NCBI RefSeq assembly: GCF_021018895.1
Contig: NC_079368.1
Span: 3,689,501 to 3,753,500 of the forward strand
DNA from: Seriola aureovittata
Taxonomy: Eukaryota > Chordata > Actinopteri > Carangiformes > Carangidae
Length of the DNA stretch: 64,000 nucleotides
Direction of reading: 5' to 3'
In this document: positions 35,669-47,133 of the stretch, piece by piece
Layout: the number at the start of each line of letters is the position of its first letter
Numbering within the stretch: position 1 is the stretch's first letter
Position numbers and translations under genes: made by a program
Notes under the pieces: model-generated
What the model was told of the DNA's origin: nothing
Seen by the model: only the letters and a program-made list of their open reading frames with translations
Database searches by the model: none

Positions 35669-37112
35669 CACCTATCATGGCATGTTATCGCACAACATAG
35701 CATGTTTCTTGCCAGCAATGTTGTTTGACTGTTGGTGACGATTGCACCTGCACCAAACCATCTGCAAACCATTGTTGATTTGTGGAACAGTTTATTCTCT
35801 GACAGGAGGTAATAATCAAAGTGAAGAGTGAGACACATAACAAGCCGTGATTGCCTCTCCAGTTCTCCTAAAGCTCTGTTAACACTGCCTGCTATTGGTT
35901 AATTGGTCAAATTTGTGTCAAAGTCCCTAGAGCTTAACTTTTAGTGCCTCCATAGAAATGAATTTATTTTGTCGCAGAAACTCCTTAAAATGTTTTATTA
36001 AAACATATTGACCATTTCCACCAATAACCAGTGGAGTTATTTCAAGAAATTTCAAGGATGATACCTTGTTGCATACAGCTCTGACATACATAGAGTAAAC
36101 TCAATGTAATTTAATTGAACTTATTTGTTACAGCTTTGATCCCTGCAACTGTAAATATGTCCTTGAGCCAGACTTCATACTGTCGCTTGCTTCCTTATTG
36201 CCCGTGGTGGATTAGTGCCAGTGATAGCCTATGCCTGAAATGTTAATGCAAACCTCCTCTTGTATTTCCACTGACAAACAGACAAACCTTTCCATTGATG
36301 TATTCAGGCACAAGCATTAAGTGTTTTGAGTGGGCAATCTCTTTTAAGTCTCGCAGTGCCTCTGCCACTCCAGCGGGAAATGACTTGAATATCAATGTGT
36401 TAACTTCCACCCTGCTTAGAAATAACAATCTAAAAACATCATATTGAAGATACACTTGTTTCTTTTCTCTATGCGGCATTAATGTTGGCATTTAGCCCAC
36501 CATGGCCCCTCCCTCTCACGTACTATATTCCACCCCCTCCTCATTTTCACGCTTATAAATTTCAGTGCCGTTTCCCTCTGAAAGACTCAATACAATTTCC
36601 CCTGACTCACCAGTTTTCTTTTAATGTCTCATCACAAACCAAATGTGTGATGTTCCTGCTCCAACTCAATGACCGTGCTGGGGCGGAAATGATATTTTTG
36701 GGGTAAGAGAGAGGACCAAAAATTTGAGTCAATGGATAGATATATCCATCACATGATGTGTGATGTCTTGGTGAATGGAAAAAATCTCTACTCCCTGCCA
36801 TCCATCAGTTTTTCTTTGTGGCACATTCTAGATTATAAAAGTAGAACATTTCTAACTGCAGAGTTATGGCACTTCTGAGTCGTATTATTGCTGCTCGTGT
36901 TCATGTGCAGGTAGAATAAGCAAGTGAAAGCCTGTAAACAAGTTGACAGGTTTTCATAAATTTCTAGTGTTAATTGGAAGCGGTTAAGAAGTGCAGCACA
37001 TGTCACACATGAGCAGATGAGCCGGGCTTTATGTCAGAAAGTACCTGTAAAATAGAACATGTGATCAACACTGAAACATGGTAAAGAGAATGACACAAGT
37101 TTGCAAAGCTAA
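35669..37112. other. Unannotated stretch
   Basis: No gene recognised. An 82-codon minus-strand ORF (36243-36491) looks moderately protein-like but matches nothing I know. Confidence 0.45.
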
Positions 37113-37970
37113 GGGCTCTATTTTTTGACGATCCAAAGCGCAGGGTCTGAAGTGCGTGGCGCATTTAGGGCGTGTCCATGTCTTCTTTTTTTTTTTGCTA
37201 TTTTACCGCAAGAAAAAAACAGTTGCTTCTCCAGGCACATGGTTCAATAGGGTTGTACTTAGACTCTTAATTATTCATGGATGTGTTTTGGGCGTAACTT
37301 TAAAAAAAAAAAACAATCACAGTGCCATCTGCCATTCCCTTTAAAAGACAAGCATGCTCACACCTTGGCATATTGTTATTATAACGGCACAGTGTTTCAC
37401 ACAATCAGATTCCATTTGTGGTCAGTTGATTACAAATTTTTACTTACCACTAAATCCAGTCCTGACCACTGAGTCCAGTCCTGATCAGTGAGTCCAGTCC
37501 TGATCAGTGAGTCCAGTCCTGACCACTAAGTCCAGTCCTGACCACTGAGTCCAGTCCTGACCACTGAGTCCAGTCCTGATCAGTGAGTCCAGTCCTGATC
37601 AGTGAGTCCAGTCCTGACCACTAAGTCCAGTCCTGACCACTGAGTCCAGTCCTGACCACTGAGTCCAGTCCTGACCACTGACCACTGAGTCCAGTCCTGA
37701 CCAGTGAGTCCAGTCCTGATCAGTGAGTCCAGTCCTGACAAAGGCATTTGTTGGTCAATCGCCTCCTGCTGTCTCAAGATAGCAATGCGCCTGTCCACAC
37801 CTCATTTTAAAACCAACATGCCCATAGACGCACAGATAAGCGCAAGTGTACTTGCAATTTAAACAACATGGGTGCTGGACAGGAAAATGACAGCTGCGTC
37901 GATCTTAAACTAGCAAAGACACTTGTGTTGCGCTTTTCACAGCTTTTTATGCCAGGTGTAAGATAGAGCC
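37113..37970. mobile_element. Non-autonomous DNA element containing a minisatellite
   Basis: The left end is GGGCTCTATTTTTTGACG; the right end, reverse-complemented, is GGCTCTATCTTACACCTGG. The interior shows AAAGCGCAGGGTCTGAAGTG, GTGTTTTGGGCGTAAC and GCCATTCCCTTTAAAAG on the left and AGACACTTGTGTTGCGC on the right. I recognise these as parts of a common teleost MITE with GGGCTCTAT ends. A long 19-bp minisatellite (37456-37739) has expanded in the middle, making this copy larger. No clear target duplication. Confidence 0.7.
37456..37739 (+). repeat. 19-bp minisatellite, about 15 units, with five-unit higher-order structure
   Basis: Units follow CCAGTCCTGAcCAcTgAGT. Four variants occur: A (..GACCACTGAGT), B (..GATCAGTGAGT), C (..GACCACTAAGT) and D (..GACCAGTGAGT). 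The order is A B B C A, A B B C A, A, A-long, D, B, then a partial unit. Units 1-5 and 6-10 are thus a 95-bp higher-order duplication. The long unit (starting 37665) has an extra 7 bp. Minus-strand ORFs across it (with a GLTGQDWTQ-like pattern) are by-products of the array. Confidence 0.95.
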
Positions 37971-38002
37971 TGAGCATGAGAGCAGAAATATTCATCTCCC
38001 CT

Positions 38003-38003
<1 letters not shown>

Positions 38004-38062
<59 letters not shown>

Positions 38063-38078
38063 ACACACACCCACACAC
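38004..38078. repeat. (CA)n microsatellite
   Basis: About 36 CA units with two CC interruptions near the 3' end. It creates long Thr-His or Val-Cys ORFs on the two strands that are not genes. Confidence 0.97.
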
Positions 38079-39917
38079 TTTCTAATATGATGATCTCTTC
38101 AGATGTCTTATTCATCTCCCACTTTCACATCCTAAAAAAAGCTAGCCTCTGTATGAAGCGCTGTATATGTGCCACAGATGATGTATCACAAAAAAAAAAA
38201 TAAAAAAGGTCCTTGGCTATGATAGACGCTTACACAGCTCAGATCACATGATATATGCAAAGGAATTACCAGGCTGACATTCTGAGAGAAAAGGCCCAAG
38301 CAGACGAATATCACCTGCTCTGATCTCTTTTTGATTGTTCATTTCACGTTAGGCCCTCGTGCCACCTGCGCACACGCCGGATGTGATCCGTTGACAGGCT
38401 GAGTCACACAAAAAAAAAAAAAGAAAAGAAAAGAAAAAGACTGAATAAAGAATAGATGCAGAGATGGCGCCCATCACTGAGAGGCACATCACTTCCTAAC
38501 GAATGGTCGCCCGACTCTCCCACCTTGTCCAGCCTGTGCAAATGTGACACTTTGTAAGGCAATCTGCGGCGAGTGGCAGAGGTCACGCCAGTCATATTGC
38601 TCACGCCGTCATCTGCACATCCTCTTCATAATCTGTTGTCACAAGCCCGAGCGGGGGTGTCAGGAGTGACAGGTAAGAGTGTAGCATCCCGGGAGAGGAG
38701 AGAGAACTAAACAGCGTGACATGTGCTATTTTCAAACCACTTGGGCTTTGAAATCCTTTTCATTTATTTTAGAAGATACCTGGCAGTTATGTCTCTGCTA
38801 ATCCTCTGAGGTTTATTGATTCTGCCCAGCAACCTGGACCTCTTCTGGCTCTGACTTTTTATATATGCCTCATATGACTTTTTTGTCTTTTTTTTGTCTT
38901 TTTTTTTCCTTCTCCTGTGATAATATCTTACAGTTCAAGCGCCGTGTGGCTGGCACTTTCTTAATATTGGCAGCGGTTTGGATTATAGAGCCCCTGTATT
39001 TGCAAATCCACAGAAAGCCATTCTCTCCATCTAAGTATAGTAACTTTTACTCCCCGCTAACTCTGCTCCTGTAATCTGTTGAGTGGTCTCTCTTATCTAT
39101 AAAAAAAAAAAAAAAAAAAAAAGTTTCCCCTGCACTTCTTTTACCGCCGTGTTGTATCTCCGTCCTTTAAGAAACCTCTCCTCCGCTGTCCTGACATGTT
39201 CGCTCCTGTCACACTCCCTCATTTGTGAGAGCATCCCAGAGATTATGAATTAATAAAGTCTCCGATATGCAAATTACATCTTCTAATGTTTCCATGGATA
39301 TGAGAACGCAGCTCATTCAGCTATAACCACTGATTGCTGGTTCCGCAGCTCAATAACAAATGGTGTTTAATAAACCCTGAGTTGACAATGAAGACGTCAG
39401 CTGCTAACTAACTGTGATAATGTCCCCATGGCCGATTAAACGAGCCACCAAACACTGGCTTTACAGCTGATCGTTTATTGAATCATTAGGAACAGTCAAC
39501 TTTTATCCTCCGTGGAACGCCACATCACAATAATCACTTGGAATTTAGACAAGTGTTTGTCTCTATAGACAGTAAACAGCCAGGAAGCACAGACACTATG
39601 AGGGGATTTAAATCAAGAGATGACTGCGCAAGTCGGTCTGAAATTAATAATAAAGAATCTTCGGTGTAAAAACTAAGCCACTGTCGTGTTCTTAATTATT
39701 TCAAACAGCAGTTTGACCTTTGACCAGAGGGTCTGATTTTAATGAATGTGTTTTGGAACATTAAAATGAAAAATAACAGTTTGATAGTTTTCAGTTTTTC
39801 CCATGAAATCCCCTGTTCTGTCTTTTTGTTTTAATGTTTGTGTTTTATCTGTTTACTCATCAGACGATTGATATTTCACAAACTACTATGTCATATATAT
39901 ATTTATACTTTATATTC
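38079..39917. other. Unannotated stretch with A-run
   Basis: An A-run of about 23 at 39101-39122. The 38280-38680 part is GC-balanced and non-repetitive and may be constrained (inference). No coding exon is recognised. Confidence 0.45.
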
Positions 39918-39992
39918 AAGTGAGCCATTTGTGTGAAATTTTGTCATAATTGCTGTGTGAAGTCTTGAGTTATGACTAAAAAGTGTTTTGTG

Positions 39993-40007
39993 AGGTCACA
40001 CTGACCT
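39993..40007. promoter_or_regulatory. Perfect oestrogen-response-element palindrome, copy 1
   Basis: AGGTCACACTGACCT is a perfect inverted repeat of AGGTCA with 3-nt spacing, the consensus binding site of oestrogen receptors (established knowledge). It is followed by TGACC half-sites. Occupancy and function are not known. Confidence 0.5.
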
Positions 40008-40136
40008 TGACCTTCGACCACCCAAATCTAATGAGTTCATCTTTAAGTCCAAGTGAACATTTGTGCCAAATTTGAATAAGTTCCTTTAAGGCGTTGCTGA
40101 GATATCGCATTCACAAGGCTAAAACCATGTTTTGTG

Positions 40137-40151
40137 AGGTCACCGTGACCT
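40137..40151. promoter_or_regulatory. Perfect oestrogen-response-element palindrome, copy 2
   Basis: AGGTCACCGTGACCT, 144 bp after the first, is again a perfect AGGTCAnnnTGACCT palindrome. It is followed by TGACCTTTGACC-like half-sites in direct orientation. Confidence 0.5.
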
Positions 40152-40332
40152 TGACCTTTGACCGCCAAAATCTAATCAGTTCACCCTTGTTAGTTACTGA
40201 GTTATCTTGTCCATGAGAATGGGATGGACAACCTGAAAACAATGTGCCTCTGGCTGTCACTGGGGCGGAGGCATTAAAAAAAAAAAGAGCAATGGTGAAA
40301 TATTGAAAAAAATTAAAATATTGCACATATTA

Positions 40333-40735
40333 CTATCCACTCGTATTTGTGGAATGTCTGGTGGATTGTTGGTAACAGTGCTGGTTGGTGAGTCTGGCAG
40401 CAGCAGGAAGAAAAAAGTACCTGCGGTATTGCTGCTTTGAAAACCGCAGCCAGTCGCTGAAGGCGCTGCCCGCTGCTGTCTCACGCTGGTGGTGGGAGAT
40501 GTTCTTCCTGAAGGATGAAAGCTTAGCCATCATCCTCCTGTCTCCCACCACCACTGTAAGCAATGCCAGGAGAGAGCCTGCCCTATAGCAGTTGATTTAA
40601 GTCTCTTGCGGTCTGCTGGTGAGATGCTGCTGCCCCAACAGACCACTCTGTAGCAAATGTCTGACACCACCAGAGAGTCATAAAAGTCTTAAGGAGACTC
40701 CTCAGCAGATGAAGTCTGCTTTGGCGTGTCTTAAT
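40333..40735 (-). pseudogene. LINE reverse-transcriptase C-terminal remnant (CR1/L2/Rex1-like)
   Basis: Read on the minus strand, about 40695-40615 encodes FYDSLVVSDICYRVVCWGSS followed by ISPADRKRLK, the conserved C-terminal region of the RT domain in teleost CR1/L2/Rex1-type LINEs (FYxSVVxSxxxxxxxCWGSS). After a frameshift, the ORF at 40563-40333 continues with VVVGDRRMMAKLSSF, then a SHH...R segment and RYRRYFFLPAAARLTNQHC, the typical final RYRxSFxPxAxRLxN block. Upstream RT and endonuclease are absent, as in a 5'-truncated copy. The exact clade is uncertain. Confidence 0.75.
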
Positions 40736-43246
40736 GAATTAAAGGATCAGTCTCTCCCTTTGTGTAGGAGAACCCACGGTGGCCTTCAGGTAACATGAAA
40801 ATGTGACAGGTCATCCCCAGACTCCAACCTCCAACCTCAACAACCATATGAGTTGTTTTATTCAACCATCTGATACGACCTATAGGAGTGTCACTTCAAA
40901 TAGCGCCCCTACAGCAGCAGTCGACGGTACCTCGGTTGTTACGGTTACAATAATTAACAAGCGGACTGTACCAACAGTGGCATACCTGCCTTTGTTGCCT
41001 TGGTTACTAGAATTATGGTCATGGCTTGGACTTTGTCTCTCTTTATACTACGTCACCACACTTTTCTCTGTCATAATTACTACGACCACTAGATGTCGCC
41101 TAACAACAAAACGTAACTATGGGTCATAATAACCTGCTGCACAAACGACCTATAGGCTCGATTTTACAGGAGGACAGTCTAATAAACATAGTATATACAG
41201 GTACATCACTTCAAATCAGTACTAATATTGTTATGTATTGATATTATCTGCTGAGCAACAACTTTGCAAAGTTTACAGGTGGTAAGCAGCAACATGCTTT
41301 AAGGAGAAACTAATCTTTGAAGGTTTACTGATGTCACACAATGGACGTCACCCTTTCGGACAAAACCAACCTCCAGACATGTCACTCATCTGAATCCTGA
41401 TTTGTAAAGCGTTGACATCTAATTCATTATCTCTCAATAACAATTGTCAAAGGCAACTGTATCTTTTGAGCCACACAGATTGGGAAAGGCTTTGACAGGC
41501 TTATTTGTCATGTGCTGTTTTGATATGTATCCAGTAGGCTTGGGTTATGATTGTTTGTTCCATTGTATCTGCCTGCAGGCAAGGTTAGAAATCCATCTAA
41601 TAAATGCCGAGCCTAATCCCTGATGTGGGATCCACAAAGATGATGATGCAGACGTTGAGAGGTGTACTACTGGCAATTTCTTCTTCAACAACATGGAGAT
41701 GGGGAATATTTGAAGCTTTGAAGGTGTTTGTTTAGACAGTGATTCATTAGATTTATTATTTTTTTGTTCTCTGGAGCATACGGTGTTGTCTGACTCTTTG
41801 ACTCCGGACTGACAGTATACTGTGGCTTAACATGTGTTTGATGGTATTTTCAGTGTGGTAAATTGTTTTATCATTGTCAGTTACGAGACATTAGGAAATT
41901 TCCAAAGGGCTCAGTTTCCATTTGCAAGTCTTAATATGGTAAACAAGCTCATAATGAACACGGCCGTGAATACATCCGCGACTGAGGAGAGGAAATGAGT
42001 TCCAAAATTCATGTTTCTCCTGTTGTTATGTGCTGTTGAAATTTATGTTATATTTTCCTTTCCTAATGATTAAAATTGTCTCTAACTGTGTGTTCACAGT
42101 TCATGTACCCTGACAAATGAGCCACACAAGGTCCATTCATTTGCTCACAAGAAACTTTGGCTGACACTGACCAACATCGCCTCGATCCCTTGTTTGTTTG
42201 TTAGCATGGAAAAGTTGGCTCCAGCTGAATGTTTTGGCCAAAATTATCCATCACCTACAATCACCTAGTGAAGTTGCTATATGTGCGCTGTATTGCTGCA
42301 ACATCACTGCTGCCGCTCGTTATTTTAAGGGGCATTAAGTAATGTATGGGTCCCTGTAGAATCATTTTGTGCTAGGGGGAGGTAAAAATCTCAGTTATGC
42401 CCCTTTAGGTTTACAGATGGTGTGAAAATACCATCGAAAGTGGAAAGAGAGAGGCCATTCATTTTGCGGTGCGACCCGAGTTTGTGCTTTTCATTTTGTG
42501 TGCATTGATCTCTGTGGCCTGAGGCGAAAGGTTGAAGGGCTGAAGTTGAGCTGGAGGTTTAGGTTTGGAAATGTTGGGGTGTGTAGTGTTGCAAGCTAAG
42601 CAAACTTTGTGTGCACACCACGAGCAACTTAGCCGATAGGTCGTTCTCTTATGACAGATTGAAGTCAACGCCAGAGGCTCTGCTTCTATCTATGAAGTGG
42701 TCCGGGGCAACAGCAAAGTTTTGACAGGATAAACACATGGTGCTGCCTTTCATAACAGTACAAGTGCTAATTGAATAGCTGTAATGGAAAATAAACAGTG
42801 ATAAAATCAATACATTTGCTTTCAAGCTCACCATCAACCCCAACGATGCATGCAGGCCTTCTCCAAACATTATTTTGGAGATGCTTATAGTTGTAGCACA
42901 GTGGGAAGCTTTGAATTGCTGTAATCAACTTCTCATTGATTTTGTACTCACAGGCAAAAAAAAAAAAAAAACGATTGGGAATCAAGGAAGCACGGCAATC
43001 TGAACATCTGAGGAAGGCCAAAGTTCAGGAGCCTGTTGACCCATTACACAGCAGCTGACTTCTTATTATTACTTGGTTATTATACTGCAGTGAACGCGTG
43101 GTTAGGGGTTGTGGGCCTTATTCAATGTAACATCTGAGATTCCCACGAGTATCCACCTCCCTTTCCTAGCATATGCTTCATACATGCTTTTTTTCACCCC
43201 TGCAGAGTTCAGTTTAATCACACATAACAACACAACAACAGCCATG
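40736..43246. other. Unannotated stretch
   Basis: No gene recognised. The 108-codon ORF at 40803-41129 shows no domain. A CGACCTATAGG word recurs at about 40877 and 41148 but gives no clear element boundary. Confidence 0.45.
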
Positions 43247-43250
43247 GATG

Positions 43251-43287
<37 letters not shown>

Positions 43288-43520
43288 TAATTTATCTATA
43301 GAGCACATTTCAAAACACTGTAACAAAGTGCTTTACAGTAAAAACAAAGTCTTATATCAATAAAATCCAAAATTTAATTGCAACAGAAGATAAAATAATT
43401 AAAACAACAACAACAAAAACCATCAGTTAAGAAAATGTTGAATGAAAAGGTGAGTTTTAAGAAGAGATTGAGAAGAGGACAGTGAGTTTGCCTGTGGTAG
43501 ATTCTCAGGGATCTCAGACC
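43247..43520 (+). repeat. Dispersed teleost repeat headed by (ATA)n
   Basis: An (ATA)n tract at 43251-43283 leads into TTTATCTATAGAGCACATTT, CAAAACACTGTAACAAAGTG and CTTTACAGTAAAAACAAAG, then AAAAGGTGAGTTTTAAGAAG, GAGATTGAGAAGAGGACAGT and GATTCTCAGGGATCTCAG. The order of these motifs matches a common teleost repeat I recognise. The 84-codon ORF over it is an artefact of the Asn-coding microsatellite. Confidence 0.75.
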
Positions 43521-44643
43521 TCTCAGACAATGATAATATGAAATAGACAGAATTCGTGGACACTGAGGGATTCAGCTCTTAGTTCCTTTCAAGCGTACTG
43601 ACCCTTAAGGCTTTTAGACCTAGGTGCTTAGTCTGAATGGCAGACCGGATACTTGAATCGGATTGTGCCCGTTGATAAATGTAACTTCCCAAAGGTCCCG
43701 GACATTTGTCTCTTTTTCAATTTGCTCCCTTTGTTCCCTCAGTTCGAAAGTACAGATAGAGAGCAGGACTGGTGACCACAAAAACTTGTGTTTGAGATGT
43801 TTGCGGTATACGCTCGCTGACACAGATAACTTATGTGTATAGGCCTACACTACAGCGCCTGGTGGGGAACACTCTTTGAACAAGATTGGCAATCTTTGAT
43901 CTGTCCAGATGGAGCAGATAGTGAGGTCAGGGGTTTATACATTATAAAACCCAAGCAGAAGATGGAACAAGAGAGAATTAGAGTCCCAGAGAGGGACAGA
44001 TCAATATTGAGGTTTAATACGTCAGTGATAGAAAACCAAGTCACTCTTTTAACCACCAGCACCATTGTATTTACGCTTGAACAATACACCTTTATGGTTG
44101 GTAAGATATACAGCCCACATCTAAGTTCATATTATCAGGTACCAGAGGAGGTAAATCTGTCCATCTAGCCGCCTCTCGCTTCACCTCTGAGGTCACTTTT
44201 ATGAGTAAAAGCTCACGTCCTGACCCGGCTCAGTTTCCCTCCCCAGCTGAAAATTACCTGGGTGAGGGAGTGACTCCGGGCCAAATCTCAGGTGATGGAT
44301 TCTCCATGAAAAAGGGGGGCAGATTGTGATGGATGGGCAGGTCCCAGAGCCATTTCTCAGCTGCCTCCGCCAGCTGGCCTACCCATGGTAATGGCCTCTA
44401 CAGGACACTGCAGTATGGTGCTTTTTATATTTGGAAAACAGAGAAGTTGTCAGGTTCATGCCAAAGTCAACATTTAAGTCACCTCTATATGACAGCACGG
44501 GGAGTAAAGATAATACACACATAGATACATGTCGGCAAAGCAGTTCTCAGAGATTTGACAAAACCACAGAAACCAAAACAAATTCTATGTGAAATATCAA
44601 AAACTATATCTTTCTCTGTGTGCTCCTATACTTGTAACCTCTA

Positions 44644-44647
<4 letters not shown>
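43521..44647. other. Unannotated stretch
   Basis: No gene recognised. A 111-codon plus-strand ORF (43833-44168) overlaps a minus-strand ORF and shows no domain. Confidence 0.45.

Positions 44648-44676
<29 letters not shown>
44648..44676. repeat. (TG)n microsatellite
   Basis: About 14 perfect TG units. Confidence 0.95.
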
Positions 44677-46380
44677 CAGTCTTCCCCAAATCCCATAGCC
44701 ACATGGTGTCATCCAGCTCCTGAGGAAAATTCAACATTTCAAACTTAGTGAAACACTGTATTTACAGGAGTCCATTACTGGAAATAATTTTATTTACAAG
44801 TACATACATCCGTGTAGCGTTGTCGAGAATATGACTGACAAAAGCAGAATTTTAGCAAGAAAGGAAAAAAAAAAAGTCATCATGTTACTAGCCTCTGTGA
44901 CTCAATGCAATCTGTCATTGAGCATTTCAACGTGCATCTGTCTTTCTGAAAAATAAAGCGTGTTCCAGCCATGATGTTTGGCTTGCCGGACGTTGTCTGG
45001 GGATTATGGGAAACAGTGTTCTTTAAAAGCTGCTAAAAAATGGTAATACTGAATAAATGAGGATATTAGATCTTTTAATTATCACACTTATCTAAACACA
45101 CCGAGTCAACCACAATTCAAGGATGGATTTTTAGTTGTTGTACAGATGTCACTGGGATTTTTGAACGTCTTATTTCTGGAACTGAAACTGGAAAAACTGG
45201 ATCAAGGTCCTGTCAGAGCTGAAACAATATTAGGTTGAGCTGTAGCTGAACAGAATCAGGTTTGAAGTGCAGTTTATTGTACTGTGACTAATTAACCATA
45301 TATCTATATAAATATTAGCTGAGAGCGGTAAATACAGAGCCCAATATGAATTTTTGTAGGTGGCACCCGTTTCTGTGTTTAAAAACTGATGAACAAAATG
45401 AAAGGTGTTCAATTAAACCAGAAATGTAAAATGCACTGCCGAACGGCAGAGGCAAAGCAAGTGAACTGTGTCCGGGTCAAAAGCAGTGAACCTGTCCATA
45501 AACCAAAGTGCTAAGAATTAAGATCATTTGTCGCCCTTGATTTTCCTGTGACTTTGTCGCTGCAAGCTTCACAGAGAGAGGGTGTTATTTCCTTCCTCCT
45601 TCCTCTGCTTCTCATCCACTGCGTGTCTTGAGAGGTAGAAAAATAGGCTTGCCATTTGAGCAGCTTATCTGCGGCAACATATGAGGAGAGCAGCCCAGTG
45701 AAGTTCCAGGAGAATGTCTTGTTTTAATTGCTTCTTTAAAGCCTGAGCAGCTGCACTGAGGGAGAGGGTGCATCTGTAAAATGGCATGGAGGCTTCCTTG
45801 TATACAGTGGGGTAACAGCAGGACTCTCTCCTTATACTTACAAAGAGCTTATTCATAGGTGTTCATAAGTTGCTCCATGGCACAGTTGCACTGAGCGCAG
45901 CTTTATGGCTTCAACTTATTTGAAAAATTTTAAAAGGTTGCATAAGAGAAAATAAAATTGTAAGGCGTGATGGCAGTTAGATTTTTTTATGACTGCAACA
46001 ACTATCTTAACAAGATGTTTGGTACCGGGGATGGTGTGAACTAATTAAGCCACAGTTTTGGTTTCACAGAAATCCTGCATAAAATCTCAATTTAGCAACG
46101 TGGAGTTTTGTCTCAGAGAGGTTGTATGAACTTGACATCCAGCTGGGCTGCACACACCGCTGAGACGTTTTCTTTTTAACTTTAAAATGAAAACACAGGG
46201 ACTTTTCGAGGGTCTCTTGGTGCATTGAGTATCACAGTAGGTTCTCAGACTGAGTGAACACACTGAGGTAGGTGACGGGAAAGTCAGAAGAGTGAATGTC
46301 TTTAGTGATGATGGCTCCTGGGGCCTTCATGTATCAGTGGCTGCTCTGTTTAAGTCAAACATGGCTCCAAGTCACTTTAT
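44677..46380. other. Unannotated stretch
   Basis: No gene or repeat recognised. Confidence 0.45.
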
Positions 46381-46399
46381 ACACACACACACACACACA

Positions 46400-46449
<50 letters not shown>
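46381..46449. repeat. (AC)n microsatellite
   Basis: About 34 AC units with one AT interruption. The 138- and 77-codon ORFs through it are His/Thr artefacts. Confidence 0.97.
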
Positions 46450-46452
<3 letters not shown>

Positions 46453-47133
46453 GAGATCATCTCAACACTGTGCACAGCTGCAGCCATGTTGTATTTTTGT
46501 CGTTGTCATTGCAAGTGCAGAATAACACTTGCTGCAGGTCTGTTTTGTACATTACCTTGAAAAGGCAGCCTCCACAGAAATACAGCAACGATGAGACCAG
46601 ACATTGTGAAGGTCCTTCCTGGATTTCACTAACAAAATCTATTTTGTGTTCAGACATTGATGGCAAATGTTTCAGTTTGTCAGTGTCCTGTGAATTAATT
46701 TTTCCAATTTAATACAGAATGTCTTATAACAGAGTATTAGCCTGACAGATTTCTGTAGCAATCAGTACCATTACTCAGTAATATACCACCTTTTCTAATG
46801 AATATAGATTTTCATGTTGTATACAGTACATGTGGTTTATTGTGGTTATCAAAAGCTGCTTTGAGAGGAGAGTTAGAAAAAACGCTGCATGTGACAGACA
46901 GACAGAAGAAAGCGTCGGTAGGCTGCTAATCTGTAGCCCTGCTTGTCCATGCTGCTAAAGGCTAGAAGAAGAGCATGACTCAACTGTCCTTGAAAAATTA
47001 GCCAAACTCTCCACAGAAAAGGGCAAAACAAGCTTCTTAATCTTGTTAATCAATATTAAGAAGCTTGTTAATCAGCCTCCTGCATTTCTTGATTCGGCCA
47101 CGTCTATTTATATTTGACAAAGAAGTACTTTAT
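46450..47133. other. Unannotated stretch
   Basis: No gene recognised. AAGAAGCTTGTTAATC-like words at about 47030-47075 form a small local inverted/direct repeat. Confidence 0.4.

Larger units (their letters stand above)
39918..40275 (+). repeat. Common teleost repeat, two tandem units of about 140 bp
   Basis: Two diverged units share TTTTGTGAGGTCAC, TGACCTTGACCTT and CCAAATCTAAT or CAAAATCTAAT blocks (starting near 39984 and 40128), followed by CAAGTGAACATTTGTGCCAA, GTTGCTGAGATATCGCATTC and a terminal GGGGCGGAGGCATT. I recognise this as an abundant teleost interspersed repeat. Each unit holds a perfect AGGTCAnnnTGACCT palindrome. Confidence 0.75.

Noticed and set aside
37456..37739. Regularly spaced short repeats resembling a CRISPR array
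   Set aside because: The units are contiguous 19-bp copies without unique spacers, inside a fish transposon; it is a minisatellite.
37807..38203. ORFs on both strands around 38 kb
   Set aside because: Both are created by the (CA)n microsatellite (Val-Cys or His-Thr runs).
43109..43363. 84-codon ORF with an Asn run
   Set aside because: Asn run is the (ATA)n microsatellite at the head of a dispersed repeat.
46292..46712. 138-codon ORF on the plus strand
   Set aside because: It passes through an (AC)n microsatellite that gives a His/Thr run; no domain on either side.
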